A DNA stretch of 64,000 nt from Bilabrum cf. latius (GCA_965178125.1 OZ237756.1:558001-622000), one strand, 5' to 3'; shown: positions 43,417 to 55,507, numbered from the stretch's first letter. Made by a program: numbers and translations. The notes: generated from the sequence alone by a model not told the origin.

Positions 43417-44859
43417 TTAAAGACTTCTTAATCTTGAATCTAACCAAGATATTAGAGTATCAAGTCTCTTATTAAGACCTGAACCTTCACCAGTCTTACT
43501 TTCACTTGCTCCACTAGATGATTGACCTTGTGCTTCTTGTTCTTGTTCTTCCCGTTCTTGTGCTGCTCGTGCTGCTCTTGTTCTTGCTTCTTGACCTTTA
43601 CCAAGATCTTCACCTGCATCGCTTGCTACAAATTCTCCATCTGGTTGTCTTTCTAATAGTGTCCCTTCTGTCTCATCATCTAAAGGTTCATTACCTCTTG
43701 CTATCTATTCAGCAGCTTCATTCATTACATCACTTAATGCGGCTTCTCTTCGTAAGTCTGGATCTTTTTCCTTAGCTCGTCTAAGTCTTTCTTTAAGTGG
43801 AGTTCCTGACGGTTCTGCACGACTAAATGGGTTTGGTTGTCTTTTTCTTAGTGATAATTGTCTTTCAATATCTTTCTTTGCGTCATCAAACTTGATTCTA
43901 TTTAAATTTACAAATCTAGTTTTACTGTCAAGTCCCGATTGTCTTCCAGTCTTAATATCTTGAAATAAGCTCTATAAATCATAATACTACATATCATCTA
44001 TTGGCACACCATCATATTCATCACCTAATAGTGCTTTAAGTCTATCTTTTAGTACTGGTGCTTTAGATGTGGCTTTTGTTTTATAAATATCATTTATTGC
44101 TTCCATTCTTTTATTAAGTACATCTCTTTTTAGTTTAACTCGATCAGTTTGGCTTCGTAATCGTTCCAAAGCATAGCCTTTTGACTTTTTATCTCCTAAT
44201 CTTTCTAATAGAGGTACTATTTGTGTTCCTTTTGCTCTTTGTCTAACTTTTACAAGTCTTGATGCCATTGAATTAAGTTGAGCCTTAGAGAGACCATTTA
44301 AAGTTGAATCACTTACACCTCTCTCTTTAAGAAACTTCTTCAACTAGTCTACTGTTAAGTCATTCTCTAAGTCTTTGACATCTTTAGGTAAATTGTCTAT
44401 CTCTTCTGCTTCAATAAATAAGTTATTTAATGCGTCGTTAAGTTTTGACTCAGCTTTACCTTTTTGAAATAGAGTATTAGATGAGTTCATATATGGAATA
44501 TTCTATATCATCTTAGCAATAGCTTCAGCATCTTCATCAAGTAGTTCATTATCTTTAGCTAGTCTTACAACTTGATCTATATCTGCTACTTTATACTTTT
44601 TACCTTTCTTACTGTTATCTTTAACTCTTTTTAAAGTCCTTTTCATAAGATTTGCTATTCTTTTTAATTTTCTCTTTTCTTCTAATGGCATAAAGTCCTC
44701 TTCTAATTGAATCTTTTGTTTTCGTTTAGCTTCTCCTATAGCTGCTCTTATGGCTCTCTCTTCGTTTCTTACCTTTCGTCTTGCTTGACTTGTAGGGGCT
44801 CTACTTTCCACAAGTCCATCGAGTAAGTCTTCCAATACTGCTGTTCTTTTTTTAGACAT
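43417..44859 (-). CDS. SAP-motif-like structural protein, 480 aa
   Basis: Under UAG=Gln one frame runs from ATG 44859 to TAA 43417. N-terminus is basic and helical (RKVRNEERAIRAAIGEAKRK). A SAP-like helix pair is visible mid-protein (LKKFLKERGVSDSTLNGLSK). The C-terminus is Gln/Glu/Ala-rich coiled coil (ARAAQEREEQEQEAQGQSSS) and ends in a Leu-rich helix. TAG codons occur at several sites, including DDM-Q-YYDLQ and within the coiled coil. SAP motifs bind DNA; a capsid-associated DNA-binding role is possible but unproven. Confidence 0.6.
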
Positions 44860-44898
44860 CGTATAATTATATTATGATAATAGATAATATTATTAAAT

Positions 44899-45342
44899 TT
44901 ACATACCATTTTCTTTTAATATTTTACTTGCTTCTCCTAGACTTACGCCATACTTCTTCATTACCGCACTCACTAATTTACCTCTTGCTTTAGCTTTTGG
45001 ATTAGGTTTCCTCTTACGCTTAGCCTTTCCAAGTCCTACAGTCTTAAGTGCAGCATCAAGAGGGACACCAACTTCAGGGGCTACAAACTTAAGACCTGTT
45101 CGTATTGCCTTTCCTACATTACTTTTAATACCTTTTTTAATTGTTCGCCCTACTTTCTTGAATTTACGACCTACTTTTTTAAAAAAGCGTCCAACTTTTG
45201 AACCACCTTGAACACCATTCATTTGATAGTCTTCAAATAATTCAAGTAGTTTTTGCTTAAATTCGTCTTTTAAATTGTTGACTTTGGCATTAGAGGGTGA
45301 TTTACCTAGTTGCTATAGTCTTTGTCTTATGAAATCGTCCAT
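44899..45342 (-). CDS. Small basic protein (possible DNA-condensing virion protein)
   Basis: 147 residues, TAA stop. One TAG near the start is read as Gln (RQRL-Q-QLGKSPS). Very basic centre: GRFFKKVGRKFKKVGRTIKK, then KAKRKRKPNPKAKARGKLVS. ATG 45222 is an internal alternative. The basic block resembles the basic tail of the capsid protein at 58300 (KRAFNKAKDLGRKVVDFGKK) and core proteins of adenovirus-like viruses. A packaging role is inferred. Confidence 0.6.
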
Positions 45343-45376
45343 TATAATAAAGAACTATAATATTTCTTATTAATAT

Positions 45377-45424
45377 ATGGTTAAATTAACAAAGTAGTAG
45401 CTAAAGTATTATTCACGATTTGAT
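45377..45424 (+). pseudogene. 5' fragment of a viral gene split by the Ngaro element
   Basis: ATG 45377 then MVKLTK and two TAG (Gln) codons, up to the insertion point after about 16 codons. The downstream part is at 52085-52855 in a compatible frame. Confidence 0.7.
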
Positions 45425-45599
45425 GATCCTAACGCCGGATGGGGTTCGGTGTTGATGCCAGAGTGGGAGCGCGTGAACGTCTCGTTGGGTTCCGATGGCG
45501 GTTGCGACCGGGAAGGTGCGACCAAGCCAACGGATTGCTTGCGATGACGCGCATACCCTCTCTGTGTTCAGGAGAGGGGCGGAGATTGGGTAATTTTTG
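45423..45599 (+). repeat. Ngaro split direct repeat A1
   Basis: 177 bases from ATGATCCTAACGCCGG to GGGTAATTTTTG; repeated at 51751-51927 (A2). Confidence 0.95.
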
Positions 45600-45627
45600 A
45601 AGAAAGTTCCTGCTCCGTTCATTTAAC

Positions 45628-48600
45628 ATGAACGGCGCCGGTAGCCATCGGATCGACCCGGCGGCGCGGGCACCTGGAAGCGCCAGGGTGATCGCCGCAG
45701 CTGCAGTGTTCGCTCGCGCGGTAGGCCAACCTGCGGTCACGTTGGCCGATTTAGCTACTCGATATGGTATGAATGATGCTGTGTTCTCGGATTTCATTGC
45801 TCGTCTCAACGTGCAGCGCGACACCATGGCGCCTCGAGATCTTGATCTTCAACGTGCACACGATGCGGGGTTCCTGTGCTATTTGCTCGACAGGTACTCA
45901 TCAAAGCAGTCCTTCACGGCATCACGGTCCATTAATGCTGTCAAGAGCACCGCTCTCGCCAAGTTCGTGTCAAATGGGACGCTAACGACTCTCGGTGCAC
46001 GGCTGCTTCTGCCGGCATCGCCGAGCTCCCCTCGACGGCAACAGCCTGAGCGACTCGCAGGACAAGTACGTCTTCATCATGTTCAGCAATCTCCAGAGGC
46101 TCCTTCTTCAATCGAGTCTCCATGGTCCCTGAGTTCACTACCGACGGGCCGGCGGACAGCTCCTCTTAGCGGACGGCATCGGCCACCAGGACGCCTCGAC
46201 TTCGGCGCCGCCATCCATGCTTCACCTGGACGCGACCGAACGGCGTAGAGTGCCACCAGGACAGGCCGCGGAATTTCGCCCTTGCGGGCGCGGCCAGGCT
46301 CTTCGACGACGCGGCAGGCCCCGCTCGCGCGCGGCGGGCGGGCCCACCTGCACGAGTCCCCGAACCGCGGGCCCCCGGGGACAGCAGCAGATACCCAGCG
46401 CAGCGCCCAGCCCAACTTCTCAACGTCTTCACCCCCGCGGCACCAACCTCCACCTGCCTCGAGCATGATCCCCGGTAGACCAGGCACTCGGGACTTCGGC
46501 GATCCGACAGTGCTCGCGGAGGCGCTCAGCAGTGCAGCATCACGGTCAACGGGCCCGGCAGGCCCTCAGCTTCTTCTTCCTCGTGTGTCTCCGGCTTACG
46601 ACTCCCCCGGCGTGACTCCGGGCACCAGCCGCTAGCTTGACGCGGTCTGGGGCCGCCTTCCTGGGGATCTCCAACGGGCAGTGTTGCACTCCACGACGCT
46701 GCGGGGAACGGCCGACCCAGCGACAATTCTGCATCTACGCCTGTTTGCGCTGTGGCACAGCATTCCGACTCTGCGCCAGGAAGAGCTGCTGTCGCGCCTC
46801 TCCGCCCACGTGGAATTACAATGGTACTTCTCGCACCGACTGGCAGCCTCGATGCACTCATCCCCGCCACCGGTCGACGCTACACCCGCTCATCAGCCAC
46901 CCCGTGAACCTCCTGTGTCATCTTCTGCCTCACCGCAGCCTGCGTCTTCAATTGACCCAGTTTCACCGGGCGCAGGCACGGCAGTGGACTCCGCGGCCGT
47001 TCGCTCGCAACCAGTGGAGATTTTGTAGCGTGAGGCCTCTGCACCTTCAATCGCTGCAATTCGAATGCAGAATTGGTTTTCTGATGATTTCTTGGCAACG
47101 TTGACCTCGATCTTTCGCCAATCCGCGTTCATGCCGCGGTTTTGCTAGGCTGACGCGCTTCATTTGGACGCTAGCGGCCGCGATTTCGCTGCAGAACTGG
47201 CCCGTGCTCTGTTTGGTCAGGCCGTGACGAGAGCCAAGATTGAATCGGCTATTTTCTCGTTCACGAGCCGGCTTCATGCAGCTCTGCCGATGAGCAATGC
47301 TAGTTTTGGGAAGTTCGATGCGTCCAACTCGGAGTCGTCTGCTGCAGGCGGACGAGAAAAGTAGGTGCCATCTAGCGAGTTACTATGCACTATTTACTCG
47401 GCTATTTCCTTTGCTTTAGGCTGTGTGCTCGTGCGCGCTGCTTGCGTGCATTCGGCGGCGTCCTTGCCGTCCTGGTTGCCGCAGGGCAGCAGCTCGTGGT
47501 CGTGTCCAGCATCACTAGTGCCCGATTGGAAAACCCTGGGGCAGGTTCGCAATGATTTTCTTCGTTTGGTTAGTGCTTCCGGGGCATCATCTGCATCGGC
47601 GTCCCGACTAGAGGTGGTGTTTGCCGCTGTGTGTGTGATACCACGCGGAAGTTCAGCCTTTGAGATGCTCTCCTCCCATGCTTGGCGCCATACAGGCGAA
47701 CGCTGTGACGTTGAGATTCGTGACCTTGTTGGGAATGAGATTCCTTCGTGCTCTTCTGGCGACTGCATGCGTCTCCTACAATTGCTGCATCCGTGGGCCA
47801 CTGAGGCATGCAGATCAGGCGAACCTGGCCTCGTGCGCGGACTGCTACAGGGAGTCCAGGCTGACATGCAGGCGCCGTCCCGTCGAGCAGCACTGTCCCG
47901 TCACTTCGACCCCCGCGGGGGCAGTGGAGGCCGGGGCAGTGGAGGCGGGGGCAGTGGAGGCTCCAGGCGCAGTGGGGGCGACAGCGACCAGCCCAGTACC
48001 GATCGTGGCGGAGGTCGACACCGTCGAGGCCGTGGACGTGGCGGTGCAGGCCAGCAAGGTGGCCAGCACCAGCGTGCGGACCGGCAGGACGGGGGTTCCA
48101 CCAGGAAGTCCAAGGAGCCTTCACCTGACCCTCCCCCACGAGGTACGTCACGTCAGAGCCAGCCCAGCACTCCAACACCAACACTGCCGCAGGGGCGTAC
48201 GCAGACTACCACCACATCGGACGCGTGTGCTGCTTCCACACCACCTGTCACGTCAACGCCCGCGCTTCACCCAGTCCTGGTGGCCCTAGCGCGCCCTAAG
48301 CGACCGCAGCGGCCGCCCACGGCGTCATCCACGAGGCTGCCAGGTAGGACGGACATCTCTCCAGCATTCGTTGACTGGGCATATCCAGCTCCGGATCCAA
48401 GCCATGAGTGGGCAGGGACGACAGCACCCTCCGTAGAGGACTTCATCCAGCGAAAGGACGATCACCAGCGTACCAGAGACTGTCCCGGCGAATTCGTGGA
48501 GGCTCCAGCTGCGACGTGGGACCGTGAGCGGATCCACCTGAAGGTTCACGAAGACCCGCTGGCATTCACGCCACGCAAGTACTTCGACAAGGTGCCTCGC

Positions 48601-51387
48601 TAGACTGCAACCCTGCGGACTCGGCGGGAGGTTCTGTTTGGCGGCCGCACACCGAGGAAGGCCCCGTCCCTTGCCGAGTTCAAAGCCCTCCCACGAGTCG
48701 AGCGTGTACTGGCAGCACTGAACTATGGTTGCCCCCTAGCCATCGTGGACGAGGTGCCCAAAGAGCACGATCTAGACTACAAGGACCGTAAGCTGTCTCC
48801 GGAAGAAAAGTGGGAGATCGCCTGCGAGATCGGGCGCTCCATGCGGGCTGGCGAGCGTGACTTCGTGTCACCCAAAGATTTCGACACAGCCCGGGCCCGG
48901 CCGCTGGTGATCCCCAAGAAGGACTCGACAAAGCTACGGTTCCTTCAGGACTCCTCACTCAAGGTGAACGGCCAGCGTACCGGTCTGAACAAGGCCATCG
49001 ACTACAGTGCAGCCACGCCTGTGCAGCAGACGAGCAGCATGGACGTGCTGCGCTCGGCAGCCGCAGCAGTTCGATCCTGCCCCAAGCGTGCCAGCGGATA
49101 CGTCGTCGACATTTCCTCGTACTTTCGGGTCCTGCCGGTGGCAGTGGAGGATCTCCAATACAACCTGATCAAGCTGCCCGACGGGCGCATCGTGCAAGAC
49201 TTCAGGCTCTCTATGGGCAGCTCATCATCTCCCGCGTTCGCAACTACGATCAGTTCGGCTTTGGCCCAAGCCCTCGAGGAGCAGTCCATTGGCAGGGCCA
49301 TGCGACCCGGACGGAGACACAAGCAGAAGCAACGACGCCGGCAGCAGCAGCACGCCAACGCCCAATCCAGCACGACGGACCAGGCGCCCCAGGCGAACTC
49401 GTCAGCAACGTCCACCCCGCCTGCCGCTAGCACGACAACGGGACAGGTCAAGACGGCCCAAGACTAGTCCCGCCATTGGTAGGTCGAAAATGAGGTGTTT
49501 GTAGATGACTTTGCCTGCCTCGGCGGAGATCACGAAGTCGATGCATGGGCAATTCGAGCCATGGGGCAGCTGGACTCCACAAACTTCCCCGTCAGCATCT
49601 CGAAAGCATTGAAGCAAGGGGCCCCAGCCCCGGTGTTCGAGTACTTGGGCCTCACCTACGACTTGATCAAACACGAGGTGCGGTGCCCTAAGGACAAGGC
49701 CACCGACGTCCTGCGCAGACTGCACGAGGCACTCACGACGAAGGGGATGCTGCTGTCTAGCTTTGAGACCTTGGTCGGCAAGTTGTCCTTCCTGTCGGGC
49801 GCACTTTATGGTATGCGCGGTGCTCTACGTCCCCTGTATGACGCCAAGGGCTGGGCCCTTCACAAGTAGGCCAGCCGGTCACGACCAGGTGAGGTGTGGG
49901 TCCCCACCTCCTTCGTGTCCAAGGGTGGCTTCACAGTTGGGGAAATCCTCGAGGGATTCCAGGTGGCTATCCAGCGCAAAGGCGGGCGCAGTTTTCCGAT
50001 GCGGGGCACCATTGACTGTCCCATCATTCGCACTGATGCGTCGGTGACAGGCTACGGCGCCGAGCTACTTCTCCACGACACGGACGGAAACATCACATCG
50101 CACACCGGCATCCACGGCACTTGGCCGCATCGCCTAGAGGCGAAGGATGTAGCGGCGGCAGAACTTGCAACATGTTTGTTGGCACTGGCGCATTGGCGAC
50201 AGCACCTGCGTGGACGTGTGGTGCGTTTGTGGTGTGATAATGATGCTTCCGTGTAGCTGATACGCTACGGCAGACCCAAGAGCCACATCATGGCAGCCTT
50301 ACTTCGCCCTATCTTCGTACTGCAGACAACGCAAGATGTGCAGATTCACGTGAAACACATTCCTGGCGAGGACAACATCGTTGCGGACGCTTTGAGCCGC
50401 GGCTCACAGGAGGCATACACGCACCTGGACGCGGTGTATCAGGTCGACTGTCCCACGCCGATCTGGAGGACCTTGTACAAGCACGACCATTTCACGCTGG
50501 TGGCCACTCTGGACTCAGTGGGTTGCGCACGGCGTGGGGGCACTTCGACAACTTCCTCACGTGGTACGACATCGACCGCAGCTTCATGGACGGGCATCTT
50601 CCAGCAGCTCGCAGACTCTTCGCGTTCAGGCTCAATGCAGCGCTCTCGAGATTTGCAGTCTTCTTAGGGGAATGTTCGCCTCTCAGTGGCGGCACCATCG
50701 CTACATACACCAGAAATGCCTAGCGAGTCGTCATCGAGTCCACAGGAGCGTGCGGCGTCCCACGGTCAAGCTAGCTCGACAGCATCCTCCGGTACTACCA
50801 CAAAGCATCGCCATCGGCGCACCCGTGGCGTCGATCTTCAGCCCCACTCCGCGCAATCCGACGGTGTTTCTCGACAGCCGGTTGCAGCACAACAGAGTAG
50901 GCTGCTCGGGCAGCTGTCTGTCTCTGCTTCTGTGGGGGCCTCCGGCTGGGAGAGCTCGTCGGTGCGTCCAGACGACAAGCCGGCCTCCAATGGCAGCAAG
51001 TGCAGTTCATCACGCGAGACGGACGCATCCATGGTGTTGCCATCCGCCTGGGCCTCCACAAAGCCGACGGTCCAGCCAAGTTCTCCATCCAAGCCGCAGA
51101 GCCCATCGCAGTCCATTGCAGAGCCGGACGATGGGCAGTCACAGGCAGCAGGTTCTGCGGCGTGCGAGCCTTCGTGGCGTGGGCAGCAGCGAGCCACGCC
51201 CCAACTGCAGGCGCAGACGAAGACTACGCCCGGTAGCTGGCGCTCAGCTGCCCCACGTCAGGGCCAGTCTTCGTGGCGAACACGAAGCCGATCGTCAAGG
51301 CGCAGGTCGTACGGGCGCTCCGCAGCTTCTGCTCACGAGAAGTTGCAGGAGCGGTGCACGGACATTCCATCCGCATCGCGGCAGTGA
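45628..51387 (+). CDS. Ngaro Gag-like / reverse transcriptase / RNase H polyprotein
   Basis: From ATG 45628 a single frame stays open to TGA 51385, crossing TAG at 46246, 46633, 47026, 47146, 47362, 48601, 49465, 49480, 49867, 50254 and 50665. Up to about 48300: Gag-like, Pro/Ser/Gly-rich, no clear domain. RT: ARPLVIPKKDSTKLRFLQDS and VVDISSYFRVLPV, then YNLIKLPDGRIVQDFRLSMG and the catalytic FVDDFACLG, with a Gln/Ala-rich insert before it. RNase H: IIRTDASVTGYGAELL, LEAKDVAAAELAT, LWCDNDASV-Q-LIRYG, and EDNIVADALSRG. The real product probably ends soon after about 50460; the rest of the frame overlaps the recombinase. Ngaro usually has separate gag and pol genes, so a fused frame is notable. 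Confidence 0.85.
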
Positions 51388-51582
51388 TGTGTTTGGACCG
51401 TGCTGGGGTCGCCTTCGAGGTCATTAGGCGATTCGGCAGATGGAAGTCGGCATCTGCATGCGAGGTGTACTTGCGGGGCGTCAGGGAAGGCTTGCCTCCT
51501 CTGGAGCTCGGCGGCAGGAGCCTCGATTTGAACAGGCCAGTGTGGGTGCTGGCCAGCGCGCTGCGGCTGAACTTGGAGTGAG
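50523..51582 (+). CDS. Ngaro tyrosine recombinase
   Basis: Lies in a different frame from RT/RNase H and ends at TGA 51580. N-terminal SAM-like domain (LRTAWGHFDNFLTWYDIDRS); first catalytic Arg in FCGGLRLGELVGASR; then HSIRIAAVMCLDRAG giving the HxxR pair, RFGRWKS, and nucleophile Tyr in CEVYLRG. In-frame TAG at 50721 and further sites are read as Gln, including one right before AARAAVCLCF. All catalytic residues seem present. The 5' end is unclear: it may start at an overlapping ATG or be made by frameshift from the upstream frame; 50523 marks where its sequence becomes recognisable. Confidence 0.85.
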
Positions 51583-51621
51583 CCACACAGCCGCAGCGTA
51601 CAAGACATGGCGGTAAGATTT

Positions 51622-52084
51622 GGCGGAGTAGTGCACGTGCTCTTCCCAGCCCCGGTCAGTCCGGTCAAGGGTAGCGCACAGGCACAGCTTTGTCAGGTCT
51701 TGCCATGTCTGATTGTTAACGAGACTAGGTTGCGCGTACACTCTGGCATCATGATCCTAACGCCGGATGGGGTTCGGTGTTGATGCCAGAGTGGGAGCGC
51801 GTGAACGTCTCGTTGGGTTCCGATGGCGGTTGCGACCGGGAAGGTGCGACCAAGCCAACGGATTGCTTGCGATGACGCGCATACCCTCTCTGTGTTCAGG
51901 AGAGGGGCGGAGATTGGGTAATTTTTGCCCACCCTCCCAACCCCCTCCTCCTCGGCGGAGTAGTGCACGTGCTCTTCCCAGCCCCGGTCAGTCCGGTCAA
52001 GGGTAGCGCACAGGCACAGCTTTGTCAGGTCTTGCCATGTCTGATTGTTAACGAGACTAGGTTGCGCGTACACTCTGGCATCAT
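51622..52084 (+). repeat. Ngaro 3' repeat block B1-A2-B2
   Basis: B1 51622-51752 and B2 51954-52084 match (GGCGGAGTAGTGCACGTGCT to CTCTGGCATCAT). A2 51751-51927 equals A1. About 26 C-rich bases separate A2 from B2. B1 runs directly into A2 as ...GGCATCATGATCCTAACG, the presumed circle junction. Confidence 0.95.
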
Positions 52085-52855
52085 AATAAGATATTCAAGT
52101 CTTTTAAAATAAATAGAAGTGATATTTATTTAAATGGTTCATATTCATTTACTCATAATATGCTTTCACTTTGGGCTGGAGACATAGACCTATACTCTCC
52201 CGTTAAATTGTCTGATGTCAATAGTGTTATAAATGAATTAAAGACCTTAAGAGGTAGTAGATTAATACATATTTATAACGTTGAATATGATGATAATGGC
52301 GTCTCTTTAGATACATTTCTTGATACTAATAGACCTAAAATATTAAAATCTTTAAAATAGTAGAATAATCCTATGATATTCGTTGAAAGTTGGGTCTATA
52401 CTGGATATATTGAAGAGGTTAGTATATTATATGATATTGGAGGTAAGATATTGAAAATGAAGCCTAAACAAGTAGCAGATAGGATGATAGATGACATAAA
52501 AGACTTACAAAAAGAACGAAAATATTTCAAGATATTAAAAAGACTAGATGTTATATATGACGAATTAGGGCAAAAGAAGAAACAGGAAGAGATTGAACAA
52601 CTTATAAAGAATCCCGATGTAGGCTTTCTTTACTTGACTATTACAAGATTAAAAAGTTTATTACTTCCAACAGTTCCATTTAAATTAAAAAATAGAGTTA
52701 TTGATAGACTTAAGAATGATGTACGTAAATTAGGACTTATTAAACCAGTATATCAATACTTTAATACGTTCAATAGTAAAGATGTAAGTATTATAATTAA
52801 ATATTTAGAAGACTAGCTCAATAAAAGGGTCGTTAAATTAGTTTCACATAATTGA
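52085..52855 (+). pseudogene. 3' part of the split viral gene (nucleotidyltransferase-like?)
   Basis: About 257 codons to TGA 52853, with three TAG read as Gln (two adjacent after KILKSLK, one near the end). Contains LWAGDIDLYSPVKL, where G-D-I-D-L-Y recalls the metal-binding DxD of nucleotidyltransferases, but the rest of that fold is not confirmed. C-terminal part is helical and Lys-rich. The first ~16 codons are at 45377, on the other side of the Ngaro insertion, so the gene is disrupted here. Confidence 0.6.
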
Positions 52856-53045
52856 ATACACCTAAACGCCCAGAATTGCAGACATAATTTTCTTGATACT
52901 TATATATTTCCGCAATTTGGGGCGCCCTATATTGTGAGATTTTCATTAGATTGACCCGAAAATGTAAAACCTCTAACAGCCTACGCGCCCAGAATTGCAC
53001 AAATATATCTTAAATAGCTATAATATTACCGCAATTTGGGGCGGT
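52854..53045 (-). repeat. Hairpin repeat, two copies
   Basis: 52854-52927 and 52980-53045, both in reverse orientation (ACGCCCAGAATTGC ... CCGCAATTTGGGGCG), 53 bases apart between convergent genes. Confidence 0.95.
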
Positions 53046-53049
53046 CGTC

Positions 53050-53571
53050 TCACCAGTCACTATAAAATAGCTCGTCAATGTCTTCTTCGTTAAGTTTATT
53101 AACTTTTTCTGTCGGATGGAGGGGATTATCTGGTCGTATGTCATGTAAATAGCACTTAAGTCTGAAAAATTTTAGATATTCATAAATTAACTACATTTGA
53201 AAAAAGTCTTTTTTAAATAACCTTTCCCACTCAACGGATTGTTTAAATTGTTCTATACATTCATTTATTTTCATTGAATTAGCATAGTCAAAGTTGAATG
53301 TTTTTAAGTGATCAAAAGAAGACGATACATATCCGTTATCATTTAACGTAAAATCCATATCATAATAGTACTTTTTACTGCAATTGATAATACATTCTCT
53401 ATACTTACGAGCAATTAGAAGACAAGTTATATAATTAGTATAGCAATCTACTCTATCAGTTGTCATCATATTACGCTACTCTTCTGCTTTCTTATAGTAC
53501 TAATTAACTTTACATGAGTACTTATAAAATGATTTAATATATCTTTTTGAAATTAGAAGTTTGTGATCCAT
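53050..53571 (-). CDS. Hypothetical protein
   Basis: 173 residues from ATG 53571 to TGA 53050, with several TAG read as Gln. Lys/Tyr/Cys-rich (DRVDCYTNYITCLLIARKYR; IINCSKKYYYDMDFTLNDNG). Convergent with the split gene to its left; a hairpin copy lies 5 bases beyond its stop. No family recognised. Confidence 0.6.
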
Positions 53572-53716
53572 AATTCTATATATTTATATGATATTTTAAT
53601 CATATTCTTAAGACTGTGCACTCTAAAATGAATATTTGAAATGGCTACTTCTCACAATATACCTTTTGAACCCACTAATTATTAGAAAAATAATAAATAT
53701 TAACATATAGTATATA

Positions 53717-54784
53717 ATGTCATTATCATACGATGAAATACCAAATAGTCATTTAGTTGCTTTAAGAGAATACAAGCACAAGAAGAGGAACAAAAGCGTC
53801 TTTTTTAGTGAAGATGTAGGGGAAAAAGTCATAACTCCAGAAGATATAAGTGATGATTTACTTGAAGAGTATTATGGAAAGAGAGCAATTAAATATGAGA
53901 AGAATAAAAAAGCATTACGTGAAGAGATGTGTAAGCTAGTGAATGGAAATAAAAAACTAGTTAGAAAGACTAACGAGTTAAGAATAGATGATAAGAGTTA
54001 GTTTGAAATAGTCCCATTCTTTGATGATGAGACCAAAAGACAAATACACTATTTAAGTGGTTAGGCTGGTGCTGGTAAGTCTTATATTGCTAAGTCTTTA
54101 CTCAAGTATTATCATATGTTCATTCCAAAGAAGAGGGTTTTAGTCATTACACCAGTACAGGAAACAAATCCAACTTATTTAAAATATGGTAATTTTATTG
54201 ATATTGATAAATTAGTAGCAGTAGATAGAAACGATAGTTATGATGACTTAATGAGGAAATACAAAGAAGAAAAGATATTCTTTAGGTAGGAAAAGAAGTC
54301 ATTAGAACCTCATGAATTAATTAAAAGAGAGATAGAGATAGAAAGAATGAAACCAACAAGTAAAGACAAGACAAAGGCATCATTTACCACTACTCCATTG
54401 TATGAAGAATGGGCAAAATAGGGTCCTTCTGTGGTGGTATTTGATGATTATGAAGCCTTAAACGGTGATAAAAAGTAGAGAGCGTTATTCTTAATTAAGC
54501 GTATAGGTGAAGTTGGAAGACATAGCTCAACAAATATGATAGTTATAAGTCATTTAACGAATGATTATGCGAATACTAGGTCAATAGTCATGGAAAGTCA
54601 TAATATTATTTTATTTAAGAGAAATCTATGGAAATTTAGCAAATATTTAATGAAAGCATATTTAGGATTTGATGCAAGTCTTATAAATCGTGTTTATAAA
54701 TTGTTTGGAGAAGGTAATAGATGGCTATGTATTAATAAGACTTATAATTTTATCACTTGTCCTAAATAGATGTTCGTATATTAA
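53717..54784 (+). CDS. FtsK/HerA-type genome-packaging ATPase
   Basis: 355 residues to TAA 54782. Walker A in the loop LSG-Q-AGAGKSYIAKSLL, with the TAG-coded Gln immediately before the P-loop; Walker B in GPSVVVFDDYEAL; then SSTNMIVISHLTNDYANTRS and a closing IILFKRNLWKF, the pattern of A32/FtsK-HerA packaging ATPases of virophages and Polintons. About seven TAG codons. First of four same-strand genes in the Mavirus order ATPase-protease-minor capsid-major capsid. The N-terminal ~100 residues are element-specific. Confidence 0.88.
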
Positions 54785-54803
54785 TTTTCTTAGTATTAAG
54801 TAT

Positions 54804-55352
54804 ATGGATATAACCACTGCATTAAGTCCTGAAGAGGTACAAAGACTATACTTTACATTTACAAAGTAGCATATACCAGTTATAATGTATGAAGAAATAA
54901 GTGATACTAATAACATCAGACAATTTCTAGATGAAAATCCTTTATTTGTCCTTTATTATCCTAACTTAGTAGAAGGAGCAACAATGAGCGGTCATTATAC
55001 TGCGGTCATATTTAACAAATCAAAGAATACTCTTTATTTTTGGGATAGTTATGGTCAATTACCTGATACTCATATTCCAGTTGTAGGTGGAGTCATAGAC
55101 CCATAGAAGCTATATGATAGAAGTAGTCTTCTAATAGATCACGTATTAGATGCTGGTATTAATGTTGACTATTCAAATCAAAAGAATCAATTAATATCAA
55201 ATAACTCTGCCACATGCGGGAGGTGGTGTGTGCTCAGGATATTATTCCATCACTTGACGAATGATTAGTTTAATAGTCAATTAAAGAAGGCTTTTAAAAA
55301 GTATGGAGGAGGACTAGATAATGATGAACTTATTACTTTGATAATTAGTTAA
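54804..55352 (+). CDS. Adenain-like cysteine protease (capsid maturation)
   Basis: 182 residues to TAA 55350. Catalytic His in MSGHYTAVIFNKSKN, Asp in LYFWDSYGQLP, and Cys in NNSATCGRWCVLRILFHH, the His-Asp/Glu-Cys layout of adenovirus-type Ulp1-fold proteases found in virophages and Polintons. TAG codons (Gln) occur near residue 22, after GGVIDP and in LTND-Q-FNSQ. Starts 19 bases after the ATPase stop. Expected to process capsid proteins. Confidence 0.88.
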
Positions 55353-55435
55353 TATGACATATACCATAAATTTTTAGATATTGAAAATTGATATCTATAA
55401 GGTGGCCAAATTAAAAAGACTAAAATATAAAAATG

Positions 55436-55507
55436 AATACGGGTAAGCGCCCAGAATTGCGGAAATATATCTTAATATCCTAATATATTATCGCAATTTG
55501 GGGCGCT
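55436..55507 (-). repeat. Hairpin repeat copy
   Basis: AGCGCCCAGAATTGCGG ... TCGCAATTTGGGGCGCT after the protease gene. Confidence 0.95.

Larger units (their letters stand above)
45423..52084 (+). mobile_element. Ngaro-type tyrosine-recombinase retrotransposon nested in the virophage
   Basis: 6.66 kb, GC-rich against AT-rich flanks. Carries Gag-like, RT, RNase H and tyrosine recombinase, no DDE integrase, and split direct repeats in the order A1 - genes - B1 A2 B2, the hallmark of Ngaro/DIRS-like elements that integrate through a circular intermediate. Both A copies are 177 bases and both B copies 131 bases. It uses UAG as Gln like host and virophage. Confidence 0.95.
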
